Shown: positions 31,201 through 38,136 of the stretch, one piece after another
Numbering within the stretch: the stretch's first letter is position 1
Layout of the letters: every line of letters begins with the position of its first letter
NCBI RefSeq assembly: GCF_014207905.1
Contig: NZ_JACHLB010000004.1
Location: forward strand, 434,001-498,000
Reading direction: 5' to 3'
Length of the DNA stretch: 64,000 nt
Source: Flavobacterium notoginsengisoli
GTDB lineage: Bacteria > Bacteroidota > Bacteroidia > Flavobacteriales > Flavobacteriaceae
The notes under the pieces: model-generated
The model's database searches: none
Seen by the model: only the letters and a program-made list of their open reading frames with translations
What the model was told of the DNA's origin: nothing
Program-made: the position numbers and the translations under genes

Positions 31201-34200
31201 TCCGCCAACACAAATTGGTGCTGTAGCTCCTGTTATTGTTGCATCTGGATATCTATAAGCTGCTTGGTAGATATATAAATTAGTTAATAGAGAAGCAAGT
31301 GCTCCAAATCTAACTTCAACGCGATCAAATGGTGCAGTAGCTTTAAAGCTAGCTTTAAACTTATTTCCAGATAATAACTGAATTCCAACTAAACTATTAT
31401 TGCTAATAGAAGTTCTATCATTATTATAAGTTGCTCCATTATAAGTTGCAAGACTTACCGAACCTAGCAATGTTACATCTGCTAAACCACCTGGCAATTC
31501 TAAATCAACATCTATAATATCTCCAGTTTGTCCAGGATTTGAAAAAATAAGCGTTTGTTGAATATAACTTCCTAAAACTCCAGCTGTTATATTTAAATGT
31601 GAATATGTATTGATATCTCCATCAACTGAAGCATTATCATTTGTTACACTACACAATACACAGGCAACACCTGAACTAAGTACAGTTGCCTGAGTTCCTG
31701 CCTGTAAACAAGTACTTGCATTTGCTATTACTGTTACTGTAATTGCACCTCTTGCTGAATTAGCACAACCAGTAGCTACATTAACTGCTTCAACATAATA
31801 TGTTTTATTTGCCGTTAAAGCTGGACTAGGTGTATATGATGTTGCGTTAGTAGCAATTGCAGTTCCTCCTGTTGCTACATCGAACCAATCGTATCTAACT
31901 CCTCCAACTGGATTCTGAACAGATAATGTAACTGTTTGTCCAGATTGAATAATAACATTTGATGATGCAAAAGTTGGTGTAGCTGGTATCGGACTAACTG
32001 TTAAATTTACCGCAGTACGTGTTGCTGAAGTACAATCGCCAATAGCTGCCTCTACATAGTAATTTGTGTTAACTGTTAATGCAGGAGTAGTAAATGAAGT
32101 ACCTGTAAATACAAGATTCCCGCCTGTCGCAGCATCATACCAATTATAAACAGTTCCCGCAACTGGCGCTTGAACAGTTATTGTTGTTGATTGTCCGCTA
32201 CAAATTATTGCAGGTGGTGCAGAAACTACAGGCTGTATTGGATTAGTAATTAATATTTGAACTGGATTTCTTTCACTATTTACACAACCATTTCTCGTAA
32301 CTTGCACATAGTAAGTTGTTGGTGCAGTTAAAGCTGGAGTTGTAAATGCTGCTGTAGAAGCCAACGATGTTCCACCCGTCGCAGCGCTATACCAATTTAT
32401 CGTCTCGCCCACAGCAAGCGCCGCAGTTAAAGTGGTAGTTTGTCCACTACAAATTGTGGTGTTGCCAGTAATAGTTGGCGCTTTAAATCTATAAGTCGCT
32501 TGATAAATATCTAAGTTGGTTAATACTGTTGCTAAACCTCCCAATCGAATTTCAACACGATCAAAATTAGCACCAGCAGTAACACTTGCTCTAAAACGAT
32601 TACCGCTTAATAAGTTTAAGGTAACTAACGAATTATTTATCGAAACTCTATCATTATTGTAAGTTGCTCCATTATAAGTCGCTAAACTAACAACTCCTAA
32701 TAAAGAGACATCCGCAATACCTCCAGGTAATTCCATTTCAACATCAACAATATCTCCCGCTTTACCCGGATTATTAAATTGTAACGTCTGTTGAACATAT
32801 CCGTTTATTAAACCAACTGGAACAGTAAGTCTTGTAGCCGTTGCTGCGTTTCCGTCAACAGCATTATTTGGGTTAGTCGAACTACATAACAGACATAAAC
32901 CATTTTGTACAATCTGCTGACTTCCTGCCTCAAGACAGCCAACCAAAGACGCTGGCTGAACTGTAACCAAAACGGGAACTCTTGCAGCACTAACACAACT
33001 TCCGTTTGGACTTTGCGCCTCTACATAATAAGTTTTTGTTGCCGTTAAAATCGGAGTTGTAAAAGTCGTCGTATTTGTTGCAACTGCTGTTCCTCCTGTA
33101 GGTACATCATACCAATTTAATTGCGCTCCAACTTCTGGAGTTGTTGCACTTAATGTAGCATTTTGTCCAGATTGAATTGTAACACTCTGGGTCAATACAG
33201 TTGGTGTAGCCGGTACAGCTGTCGAAACAACATTAACTTGCGCACGTGTTGGACTAATACAGCTTCCTATAGAAGCTTCTACATAAAATGGAGTAGTTCC
33301 TAAAGGTACTGTTGGAGAATAAGTTGTTCCCGTTGCTAATGCAGTTCCGCCACTTGCAACCGAATACCAAGAATAAGTAGTTCCTGGTATAGCATTTAAA
33401 ACAGATAAAGTAGTTTGCTGAGTTGGTCCAGTAGAACAAACCGTAGTTCCTGAATTATTAATTGCTGGAGCAACCGGATTAGAAACATTTAAAACAACAG
33501 GCATACGAACATTTCCTTCACAGCCTGTTATTCTTGAAATTCCTATATAATATGTCGTATTATTAGTCAAAACTGGAGTTGTTAAAGTATTTCCAGTTGC
33601 TAATGGAGTTGTAGAAGAAGCCGAACTATACCATGCTAAAGTAGTTCCTGCAGCAGGTGTCGCAGTCAATGTGGCCGTAGATCCAGCACAAATAGTTTGT
33701 GTTAAACCTCCCGTTACAGTTGGTTGAGCATATTCTAAGCGAACATCATAAACTCGAAGGACTGTTAATAAATTTACAAGTCCACCAACTTGAATTTGAA
33801 TATGATTGGCATCACCCGTTAAGGTATATTTTGCCACTGCAACTGTGTTTCCAGTTAGCAAATTTAGATTTAAAAGCGGACTATTTAAAGCCACGCTTGA
33901 ACCTACATTAGTTCCATTAAGTTTAGTTTGAATTGAAGCACTTGACAATAAACTTACGTCAAGAAGACCATTGCCGGTACCAAAGTAAATAGCAATTTGA
34001 TCTCCAGCTCTCGCTGTTTGACCTAAATTTAATGTTTCCTCAACAAAACAACCAACTCCAACAGCGCTAGTTAGAGTAGCATAAGTGCTTAAGCCCGCGC
34101 TATCAAAAGCGTTGGCAGGACTATCTACATTTAATCCAACACACAATAATCCACCTTGACTATTTGTTTCAGACGTAGGTCTACAAATAGTTTGTGAAAA

Positions 34201-34287
34201 TGCATTACCGCATATTAGAAATAACGTTAAAAGCCCTAATAATCTCTTGTGAAGTTTGAGATTACAAAAAGTAAATTTTTTTTTCAT
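25294..34287 (-). CDS. Giant T9SS type B surface protein (adhesin-like) with Ig-like and repeat domains
   Basis: About 2997 residues from the ATG at 34287, which starts a signal peptide MKKKFTFCNLKLHKRLLGLL and ends near NAFSQ; the frame extends 25 codons further upstream without signal features. The N-terminal half alternates five ~155-residue domains (DNA about 34185-33720, 32940-32480, 31715-31245, 30190-29730 and 29705-29240) with Ig-like CHU_C-type modules. Nine units of about 80 residues follow (26200-28350), then a PKD-like stretch, a DUF11 domain (TITNTVNNPTPNFGEQVTF, in part) and the type B sorting domain beginning EFTPNNDGKNDLF and ending GWLSIMR. It is secreted by T9SS and attached outside the cell through the PorP/SprF protein encoded next. 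Gliding or adhesion is likely but unproven. Confidence 0.92.
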   Translation of the reverse strand: MKKKFTFCNLKLHKRLLGLLTLFLICGNAFSQTICRPTSETNSQGGLLCVGLNVDSPANAFDSAGLSTYATLTSAVGVGCFVEETLNLGQTARAGDQIAIYFGTGNGLLDVSLLSSASIQTKLNGTNVGSSVALNSPLLNLNLLTGNTVAVAKYTLTGDANHIQIQVGGLVNLLTVLRVYDVRLEYAQPTVTGGLTQTICAGSTATLTATPAAGTTLAWYSSASSTTPLATGNTLTTPVLTNNTTYYIGISRITGCEGNVRMPVVLNVSNPVAPAINNSGTTVCSTGPTQQTTLSVLNAIPGTTYSWYSVASGGTALATGTTYSPTVPLGTTPFYVEASIGSCISPTRAQVNVVSTAVPATPTVLTQSVTIQSGQNATLSATTPEVGAQLNWYDVPTGGTAVATNTTTFTTPILTATKTYYVEAQSPNGSCVSAARVPVLVTVQPASLVGCLEAGSQQIVQNGLCLLCSSTNPNNAVDGNAATATRLTVPVGLINGYVQQTLQFNNPGKAGDIVDVEMELPGGIADVSLLGVVSLATYNGATYNNDRVSINNSLVTLNLLSGNRFRASVTAGANFDRVEIRLGGLATVLTNLDIYQATYRFKAPTITGNTTICSGQTTTLTAALAVGETINWYSAATGGTSLASTAAFTTPALTAPTTYYVQVTRNGCVNSERNPVQILITNPIQPVVSAPPAIICSGQSTTITVQAPVAGTVYNWYDAATGGNLVFTGTSFTTPALTVNTNYYVEAAIGDCTSATRTAVNLTVSPIPATPTFASSNVIIQSGQTVTLSVQNPVGGVRYDWFDVATGGTAIATNATSYTPSPALTANKTYYVEAVNVATGCANSARGAITVTVIANASTCLQAGTQATVLSSGVACVLCSVTNDNASVDGDINTYSHLNITAGVLGSYIQQTLIFSNPGQTGDIIDVDLELPGGLADVTLLGSVSLATYNGATYNNDRTSISNNSLVGIQLLSGNKFKASFKATAPFDRVEVRFGALASLLTNLYIYQAAYRYPDATITGATAPICVGGTASLTATTTGTETYTWYDAAVGGNIVAVNPTAPLTASTTYYLQGTRGGTCENSIRQAVTVNVLPIPTAADIVIPSPAEATCAGGVVLNPSTAIAGAQFKYYTDQNKTQEIITGITVATQPGVTFSKDATTGALTISGLSAAGTPYSYFIAASNGGTCENVIGDLKQVTVNFPSTTVLTVNANPAPGCGSFNLGNAITNFDNSGNTTYTFYDPSNNVITADAAANITTGGIYSIEAQRTGDTCPAARQSVTVVINALPSLVVTNPQESVNVGTNVTLTATSTGTVTWFDPQGNALTGPPFSTGILNTPGVYTYTAVASDGICSRTATKVINVIDLSNCQSLAERVYATGQTSGQIITGTVTNGANAVDGNPQTFSTITTGVGLLGVGTTWQNLTWPTNIAKGTPVTIKLGSEYSLLAVGQNLSVIGTKNGVDIGAMQSVSGSLLNLISGDNTYEFTFVPSDASGPQDYDGIRIQSASILSVAQNTKVFDAHYNRQVTAVACTPGDIQDIFYGATDLGLPVGAVTAAVGVSDAWNIADNDVTTFATMYSGVGALAAADLTVQFKTPSVVSDTLRIVISKPGALLDVNLLTGFTIQRYLGNVAVGAPIQNTSTLLSIRLLPGNSLAMVLVSSPTEIYDRVRIRLGGVAGVLDFLRVHTVERTANTTVIGADPQNKITVCPGSTITLQIPEEACSTYIWYDAITGGNSLSTGISYTLPANLPAGIYKYYVQPVRYGCETFARGEVTVEVKASAPVNALTDITLNGGTSTSVCTASGSVTLATSLSGTPLLTNPVYSWYSFDGTTSQLIAGETTSQLVVNGLAPGTYTYYVGVSSDEFCLTAAADRKQITFTILPPSTANDILVDDVTVCHDSPATLTPTAPTLASPVFTWYLDANKTQPITNGAVINGVTYAINAAGQLTATGLTESMSPITYYVAVSSTNTCENLAGTLQDAVILINDPNTPTTTDATQDFCLSTMPTIANIQVNETNVVWYATPTGGAQLASTTPLVNGIYYAGATDIVFGCESSVRLAVTVTVTDPGTPTLVTAGTQNFCLENAPTFASIQTNQPNIVWYTAATGGTLIPSTTALTTGQYFAAISDPTTGCESATRLTVDVIVNNPATPTLVTAGTQSFCREDAPTFASIQTNETNIVWYTALTGGTLIPSTTALTTGQYFAAILDPATGCASATRLTVDVIVNDPGTPTLVTAGTQNFCKENAPTFASIQTTQTNIVWYTALTGGTLIPSTTALTTGQYFAAISDPTTGCESAARLTVDVIVNDPGTPTLVTAGTQNFCVVNAPTFASIQTNQANIVWYTAATGGTMIPSTTALTTGQYFAAISDPTTGCESSTRLTVDVLVTDPTTPTTPATAQTFCSGTNPTVANIQVNESNVIWFTTQTGGTALASTTALTTATYYGAIKDPTTGCESSVRLQVAVTVGNTINPTTNNASQTFCSANAPTIANIQVNESNVTWYTSATGGTPIVAGTALTSGIYFGNIVDAATGCESTTRLQVTVTVVDPSGTPTTANATQNFCTLNSPTVANIQVNEANVVWYRTATGGTALPATTALTTGIYYGAISSAVGCENPVRLAVTVNVNAPVVVTAPSTNQTFCLNLAPTVANIVVNEANVVYYATATGGTPLPANTPLTATTYYAAALSNTTNGCDNAPRLAITVSFENDAAYQIATTDSTPCVFKGVTYSIANGKSNYLWTITGGTIVSGGTTSDGSVTVSWSDIGPGTVTVAYVNTCDERTIKTLNVSVSSCSDLTITNTVNNPTPNFGEQVTFTVTVNNVGEGDFINTVVSNLIPSGLELVSSSTSTGTYDPTTQLWTIPRLNAGESVTLTIIAEVLPGGTYTSTATVETSTPLDVDATNNSASVTLEPICLTVYNEFTPNNDGKNDLFRIDCIETHPNNELKVFNRYGALVYSKVHYENDWDGTANVSGVVNRGDMLPTGTYFYVITIGDGTVKKGWLSIMR
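26200..28350 (-). repeat. Nine tandem ~240-bp coding repeats in the giant surface protein
   Basis: Anchor sequences resembling TTTCACAACCTGT recur at about 26467, 26700, 26940, 27177, 27417, 27657, 27897 and 28137, a period of 240 bp or 80 codons in the centre. Each unit encodes an FC-near start, IVWYT or VVWY, GCES and RLTV. Four central units share TLVTAGTQ and are close to identical at DNA level, so they probably arose by recent duplication. Confidence 0.9.
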
Positions 34288-34435
34288 AATTTGGAAGATT
34301 AGAAAATGGACAATAAAACACCTCTCGCAATAGGCATAAATGCCTACGCAATTAACAATCAATTATAAATCAAACAGTTAAAACAAAATCTAAAAACTCA
34401 AAACCAAGTTTTTAAAAATCCGTTTCGAAAAAAAA

Positions 34436-34576
34436 TTATGTTGAATTCGGCATATCAAAATATGCCATAGAACAAGTTTCATCTCGTGGAGACAAAAAAT
34501 CTTCTATTTTTTTGGAGGAAAAATGATTGTAGTCAATTTTCCAAGAGGAGTGATTTGTTGTAGGTCTAATTTTCAT
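34436..34576 (-). CDS. Candidate 46-residue small protein upstream of the adhesin gene
   Basis: ATG at 34576 opens 46 codons ending TAA at 34436. The peptide starts MKIRPTTNHSSWKIDYNHF, is polar and balanced in composition, and contains SPRDETCSMAYFDMP. Its composition looks more like a protein than the AT-rich surroundings. It ends 149 bases before the adhesin ATG on the same strand, so it might be a leader ORF. A hairpin GGCATAT-CAAA-ATATGCC lies inside it at 34449-34466. No family was recognised. Confidence 0.35.
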   Translation of the reverse strand: MKIRPTTNHSSWKIDYNHFSSKKIEDFLSPRDETCSMAYFDMPNST

Positions 34577-35428
34577 AATGAAAATTTTTAGTTTAAGCAG
34601 AATTGGGGAATTCTCTTTATAATATTTTAGACGAACATTTTTTTAAAGAAATTAACTCTTTACTTTTTAAGTTGATTAGTCTTAAAAATAAAACATTCGC
34701 TAATTCTATATATAGCCAATTTGGCCGCATTTAACAGACCCGTCGAAGCGGAAATGAAAAAAACAGCAAAATATTAGCAAATGAAAATTGCGATAAAAAT
34801 TCTTGACATGAAGTGTTGTTAAATTTATTCTTATAATAAATTAAGTCAAGAATATAATTTAAAACGAAAGCAAAACAAACAACTAAAGTAAATTTGATAA
34901 GGAAAGTAATTGTCAACTCCATAGACAGACTTATTAAGTTATTAATGATTTTCTTGAATCTTTGAAATATAAAATGAAACGGTATATTTCTTCTAAAAAG
35001 AAATTTTCTAAATCATCCAATTTTTCTCAGAACAGTAAAGCCAAAACTTTGTTTAACTTTTGTATTCTAAAATTAAAAAAAACAAAAACACAAAACAAGG
35101 ATAAAATTCTTATAATTTACCTCAAAACACTTACTTCTGGATTTACCAGCATTCAAAAACATCAGAAAAATCAACCACTTTAACAAAATTAAGTCGTCAT
35201 CAATTTCTTAAACAAAAAATCGACGAAAATATGTTAAAAAACAAAAAAGAAAATAAATTCTTACAATTAAGAATAAAACAACCTGAATTTTATCCGTAAT
35301 ATATACCTAACAGTCGACGAAATGTTCAAAAGAATCGGCTTAAACAAAAGATTGAAAGATTAAAAATAAATACGTAGAAATACCTGCTCTAGAAATAAAA
35401 AAAGTTTAAACAAAAGTTAAAAAAATAA

Positions 35429-35467
35429 AAAAAAGGCAAACAATTGCGATTCAATTGTTTGCCTTTT
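35429..35467 (-). terminator. Intrinsic terminator after the DUF6495-like gene
   Basis: AAAAGGCAAACAATTG and CAATTGTTTGCCTTTT form a 16-bp stem with a 5-base loop and an adjacent T run on the minus strand. It lies about 20 bases after the stop at 35488. Confidence 0.9.
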
Positions 35468-35487
35468 CAAAAATAGAATTTTATGAT

Positions 35488-35961
35488 TTAAGACTCCAAA
35501 ATGGTGTTAATTTGATTAAAAAGCTGACCATCACTTAAAAAAGCTCCTTGTTTAATCAATTCAAAGATGGAAATATTTCTTTCGTCAGTAAATACTTTTT
35601 TTCCAACTTTCATCTCTATATTATCCGTAAACATATTATCGCTTAACCATTGCAAGCCTTCTTTAGTTAAAAAATCAGTTTCTGGAGAAAGCGATTTCAA
35701 AACTATAGATTGAATATAAGTATCAAAACAATGAAACAAAAAAATATGATTTTTAGAAAAATGCTCTAAATATTCTGCTCTAGATAAAACCCCTTCCCAA
35801 ATCAAATCCGAAAAAACATCTAGTTCTTGTTCCGCTACTTCTGGTTTATTGATCTTAAGTTCGTCCCATTCTTTCTTGTCGATTGTCTGAGTTGCCAGAA
35901 AACTAGCAAACTCTGCATGCAATTCGTCAAATTGTTCTTTTGTTAATCTTGCGTATTTCAT
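35488..35961 (-). CDS. DUF6495-like conserved hypothetical protein
   Basis: A 157-residue, mostly helical, acidic protein without signal peptide. It starts MKYARLTKEQFDELHAEFA and includes TIDKKEWDELK and DVFSDLIWEGVLSRAEYLEHFS. I associate this pattern with DUF6495, a family known from Flavobacteria, but only from memory. The function is unknown. It has its own terminator and stands apart from the ribosomal-protein operon upstream. The leader region 35969-36010 contains two GCTTTAAGC copies. Confidence 0.65.
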   Translation of the reverse strand: MKYARLTKEQFDELHAEFASFLATQTIDKKEWDELKINKPEVAEQELDVFSDLIWEGVLSRAEYLEHFSKNHIFLFHCFDTYIQSIVLKSLSPETDFLTKEGLQWLSDNMFTDNIEMKVGKKVFTDERNISIFELIKQGAFLSDGQLFNQINTILES

Positions 35962-36057
35962 TTCATTTTGGCTTTATGCTTTAAGCCGTAAGCTTTAAGC
36001 AAAATGCTTAAAACCATCAACCATAAGTCTAAATTATTATTAACTAAATACTAAAAA

Positions 36058-36082
36058 AAAATCCCGATTTTCATCGGGATTC
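36058..36082 (-). terminator. Intrinsic terminator of the rpsF-rpsR-rplI operon
   Basis: On the minus strand AATCCCGAT, loop GAAA, ATCGGGATT is followed by a long T run. It sits 20 bases after the rplI stop. Confidence 0.92.
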
Positions 36083-36101
36083 TTAAATAGTTCCAAAACT
36101 A

Positions 36102-36542
36102 TTACTTTTCAGCAACAATTTCGTATGGTAATTCAACGATTACATCTCTGTGTAAACGGATGCTTGCGTTGTATTTTCCTGTACGTTTAACGATTCCGCT
36201 TGTGATGAATTTTCTATCGATAGCGTTACCTGATTTCTCTAATGCTTCAGCAATATCGATATTAGTAACAGAACCAAAAAGTTTTTCTCCACCAGCTTTA
36301 GCAGAAATTTTAATTTCAAGAGCTTTTAAAACCTCAGCAGTTGCTTTTGCATCTGCAACGATTTTAGCTTCTTTGTGAGCTCTTTGTTTTAAGTTTTCAG
36401 CTAAAACTTTTTTAGCAGAAGGAGTAGCTAAAGTAGCAAATCCTTGAGGAATCAAAAAGTTACGACCGTAACCTGGTTTTACAGATACTACATCATCTTT
36501 AAAACCTAAGTTTTGTACGTCTTGTTTTAAAATAATTTCCAT
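36102..36542 (-). CDS. rplI: 50S ribosomal protein bL9
   Basis: A 146-residue ribosomal protein. The N-terminal domain starts MEIILKQDVQNLGFKDDVVSVKPGYGRNF (quoted only as VSVKPGYGRNFLIP), the bL9 signature. A helical linker from about 40 to 75 and the C-terminal RNA-binding domain (KLFGSVTNIDIAEAL) follow. It binds the 23S rRNA near the L1 stalk base. It is the last gene of the S6-S18-L9 operon, about 70 bases after rpsR, and is followed by a terminator. Confidence 0.97.
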   Translation of the reverse strand: MEIILKQDVQNLGFKDDVVSVKPGYGRNFLIPQGFATLATPSAKKVLAENLKQRAHKEAKIVADAKATAEVLKALEIKISAKAGGEKLFGSVTNIDIAEALEKSGNAIDRKFITSGIVKRTGKYNASIRLHRDVIVELPYEIVAEK

Positions 36543-36610
36543 GTTGTTGTCCTTATATTTTAGAAGTTAGGTTCTGCTTAAACAGAAACCAGCGACTAGA
36601 TTTTTATATA

Positions 36611-36907
36611 CTATTTTAATAAATCGGCCACGTATGGCATTAAAGCTAAGTGACGAGCTCTTTTTACAGCTACAGAAACTTTTCTTTGGTATTTTAATGA
36701 AGTTCCAGTTAAACGACGAGGAAGAATTTTTCCTTGCTCATTAACGAATTTCAATAAGAAATCAGCATCTTTATAATCGATGTATTTGATTCCAGATTTT
36801 TTGAAACGGCAATACTTTTTAGTTTTGTTAGTTTCAATGTTTAAAGGCGTTAAATATCTGATATCTCCGTCTTTTTTTCCTTTTGCAGATTGCTCAATTG
36901 TAGACAT
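36611..36907 (-). CDS. rpsR: 30S ribosomal protein bS18
   Basis: A 98-residue protein. The core [21 protein letters not shown] and [16 protein letters not shown] is the bS18 family signature. It binds next to bS6 on the 30S platform. The N-terminus is longer than in Escherichia coli by about 20 residues, as usual in Bacteroidota. It follows rpsF by 5 bases. Confidence 0.97.
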
Positions 36908-36912
36908 AATAA

Positions 36913-37254
36913 TTACGCTTTAGTAGATTTTAATTTAGCTCTTCTTCTCTCCGCCCATGAAATAGCATGTTTATCTAAACTTACAGTTAAGAAACGCATA
37001 ACTCTTTCATCACGTCTAAATTCAGTTTCAAAAGCTAAAAGAACTTCTCCAGCTACTTTGAATTCGAATAAATGGTAAAAACCACTTTTTTTGTTTTGGA
37101 TTTCGTAAGCCATTTTTTTAAGACCCCAATCCTCTTTCGATACCATTTCAGCTCCTCTACTAGTAAGAAATTCTTCAAATTTCGTTACTGTTTCCTTCAC
37201 CTGAACTTCAGATAAAACGGGATTTAAAATGAAAACAGTTTCATAATGATTCAT
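36913..37254 (-). CDS. rpsF: 30S ribosomal protein bS6
   Basis: A 113-residue protein starting [16 protein letters not shown], the bS6 signature, with the [20 protein letters not shown] and [10 protein letters not shown] segments. It forms a heterodimer with bS18 on the small subunit. It is the first gene of the rpsF-rpsR-rplI operon and has a very good promoter 32-61 bases upstream. Confidence 0.97.
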   Translation of the reverse strand: MNHYETVFILNPVLSEVQVKETVTKFEEFLTSRGAEMVSKEDWGLKKMAYEIQNKKSGFYHLFEFKVAGEVLLAFETEFRRDERVMRFLTVSLDKHAISWAERRRAKLKSTKA

Positions 37255-37285
37255 AAATACAATATTTATTTGTTAAAATTGGGTG

Positions 37286-37315
37286 CAAAAGTAATCATTA
37301 TTTTTAAATAAACAA
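37286..37315 (-). promoter_or_regulatory. Strong Bacteroidota-type promoter of the rpsF operon
   Basis: TTG (37313-37315 on the minus strand) and TACTTTTG (37286-37293) are separated by 19 bases. This is the typical spacing for the Bacteroidota housekeeping sigma factor. Transcription would start about 25-30 bases before the rpsF ATG. Confidence 0.75.
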
Positions 37316-37431
37316 CTTATTTTTTCTTTTATTCGTCATAATGCAAAAAATATACGTCGACTTTAGTTTTTTTTCCAAAAAAACCATTACTTTTACTATT
37401 GCTATCCTGAATTTATTCTAAATTTAAAGTT

Positions 37432-38130
37432 ATGAAACTAAACTGTGTTGTTGTAGATGATAGTTCTATACAAAGGACGATTATTGCCAAATTGGTAAAT
37501 AATCATCCTGGATTGCATTTAATTGGGGATTTTTCTAATGCAATTGAAGCAAAAAGCTGTATTTCTTTAAATAATATCGACCTAATATTTCTTGACATTG
37601 AAATGCCAGTCATAAATGGTTTTGATTTTCTAGACGGACTAAAATCTAAACCTCAAATCATATTTATTACTTCTAAAGCTGAATATGCTTTAAAAGCTTT
37701 TGACTATGATGCCACTGATTATCTGCAAAAACCTATTGCTGTAGATCGTTTCAATGCTTCTGTAAAAAGAGCTATTGACATGCATCTTCTTAAAAAAGAT
37801 ATTAAAGAAGAAGAAGGGGAACATATCTTCATTAAAAGTAACCTTAAAAAACTTAAAATCTTCACTTCAAAAATCAAATGGATTGAGGCATTTGGAGATT
37901 ATGTTAGAGTAGTTACTGAAGACGACAGCAATCTTGTTCTATCTACAATGAAATCTTTTGAAAATGATTTATCAAAAGATAAATTTATACGCGTACACAA
38001 ATCATACATTATTAATATAGATAAGGTAGAACGCTTTAATAGTAAATTTGCAGAAATTGGTATTACAAAAATACCTTTAAGCCGAAATAAAAAAGAAGAT
38101 TTAGTAAAAGCACTTTCTACTCCTTCTTAA
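37432..38130 (+). CDS. LytTR-family response regulator
   Basis: A 232-residue response regulator. The receiver domain at 1-120 has VVDD at about 7-10, the phosphoacceptor Asp at 55 in LIFLDIEMP, and the conserved Lys in YLQKPI. The C-terminal LytTR DNA-binding domain (about 135-228) has IFIKSNLKKLKIF, IKWIEAFGDYVRV and FIRVHKSYIINIDKVE. No histidine kinase gene is adjacent, so it is an orphan regulator here; LytS-like kinases usually pair with such proteins. It ends 6 bases before the end of the convergent priA, with no visible terminator. Confidence 0.9.
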   Translation: MKLNCVVVDDSSIQRTIIAKLVNNHPGLHLIGDFSNAIEAKSCISLNNIDLIFLDIEMPVINGFDFLDGLKSKPQIIFITSKAEYALKAFDYDATDYLQKPIAVDRFNASVKRAIDMHLLKKDIKEEEGEHIFIKSNLKKLKIFTSKIKWIEAFGDYVRVVTEDDSNLVLSTMKSFENDLSKDKFIRVHKSYIINIDKVERFNSKFAEIGITKIPLSRNKKEDLVKALSTPS

Positions 38131-38136
38131 TGACGA

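Larger units (their letters stand above)
34288..35487. other. AT-rich intergenic region upstream of the giant surface protein gene
   Basis: About 1.2 kb without a convincing long gene. It contains a small hairpin next to the adhesin start (TAGGCATTTATGCCTA near 34331-34346), a 46-codon minus ORF at 34436-34576, an inverted repeat ATTCTTGAC/GTCAAGAAT (34799-34807 and 34844-34852), and a terminator at 35429-35467. Two longer frames (34731-34922 minus, 34962-35183 plus) look non-coding. No clear promoter for the adhesin was seen. Such a long leader may hold regulatory sites. Confidence 0.55.

Noticed and set aside
34731..34922. Minus-strand ORF of 63 codons with a hydrophobic start.
   Set aside because: Very AT-rich, no promoter or terminator, crosses an inverted repeat, and its Phe/Leu-rich composition is expected from AT bias.
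34962..35183. Plus-strand ORF of 73 codons rich in Lys and Ser.
   Set aside because: Composition matches random A-rich DNA and there are no motifs or context to support it.
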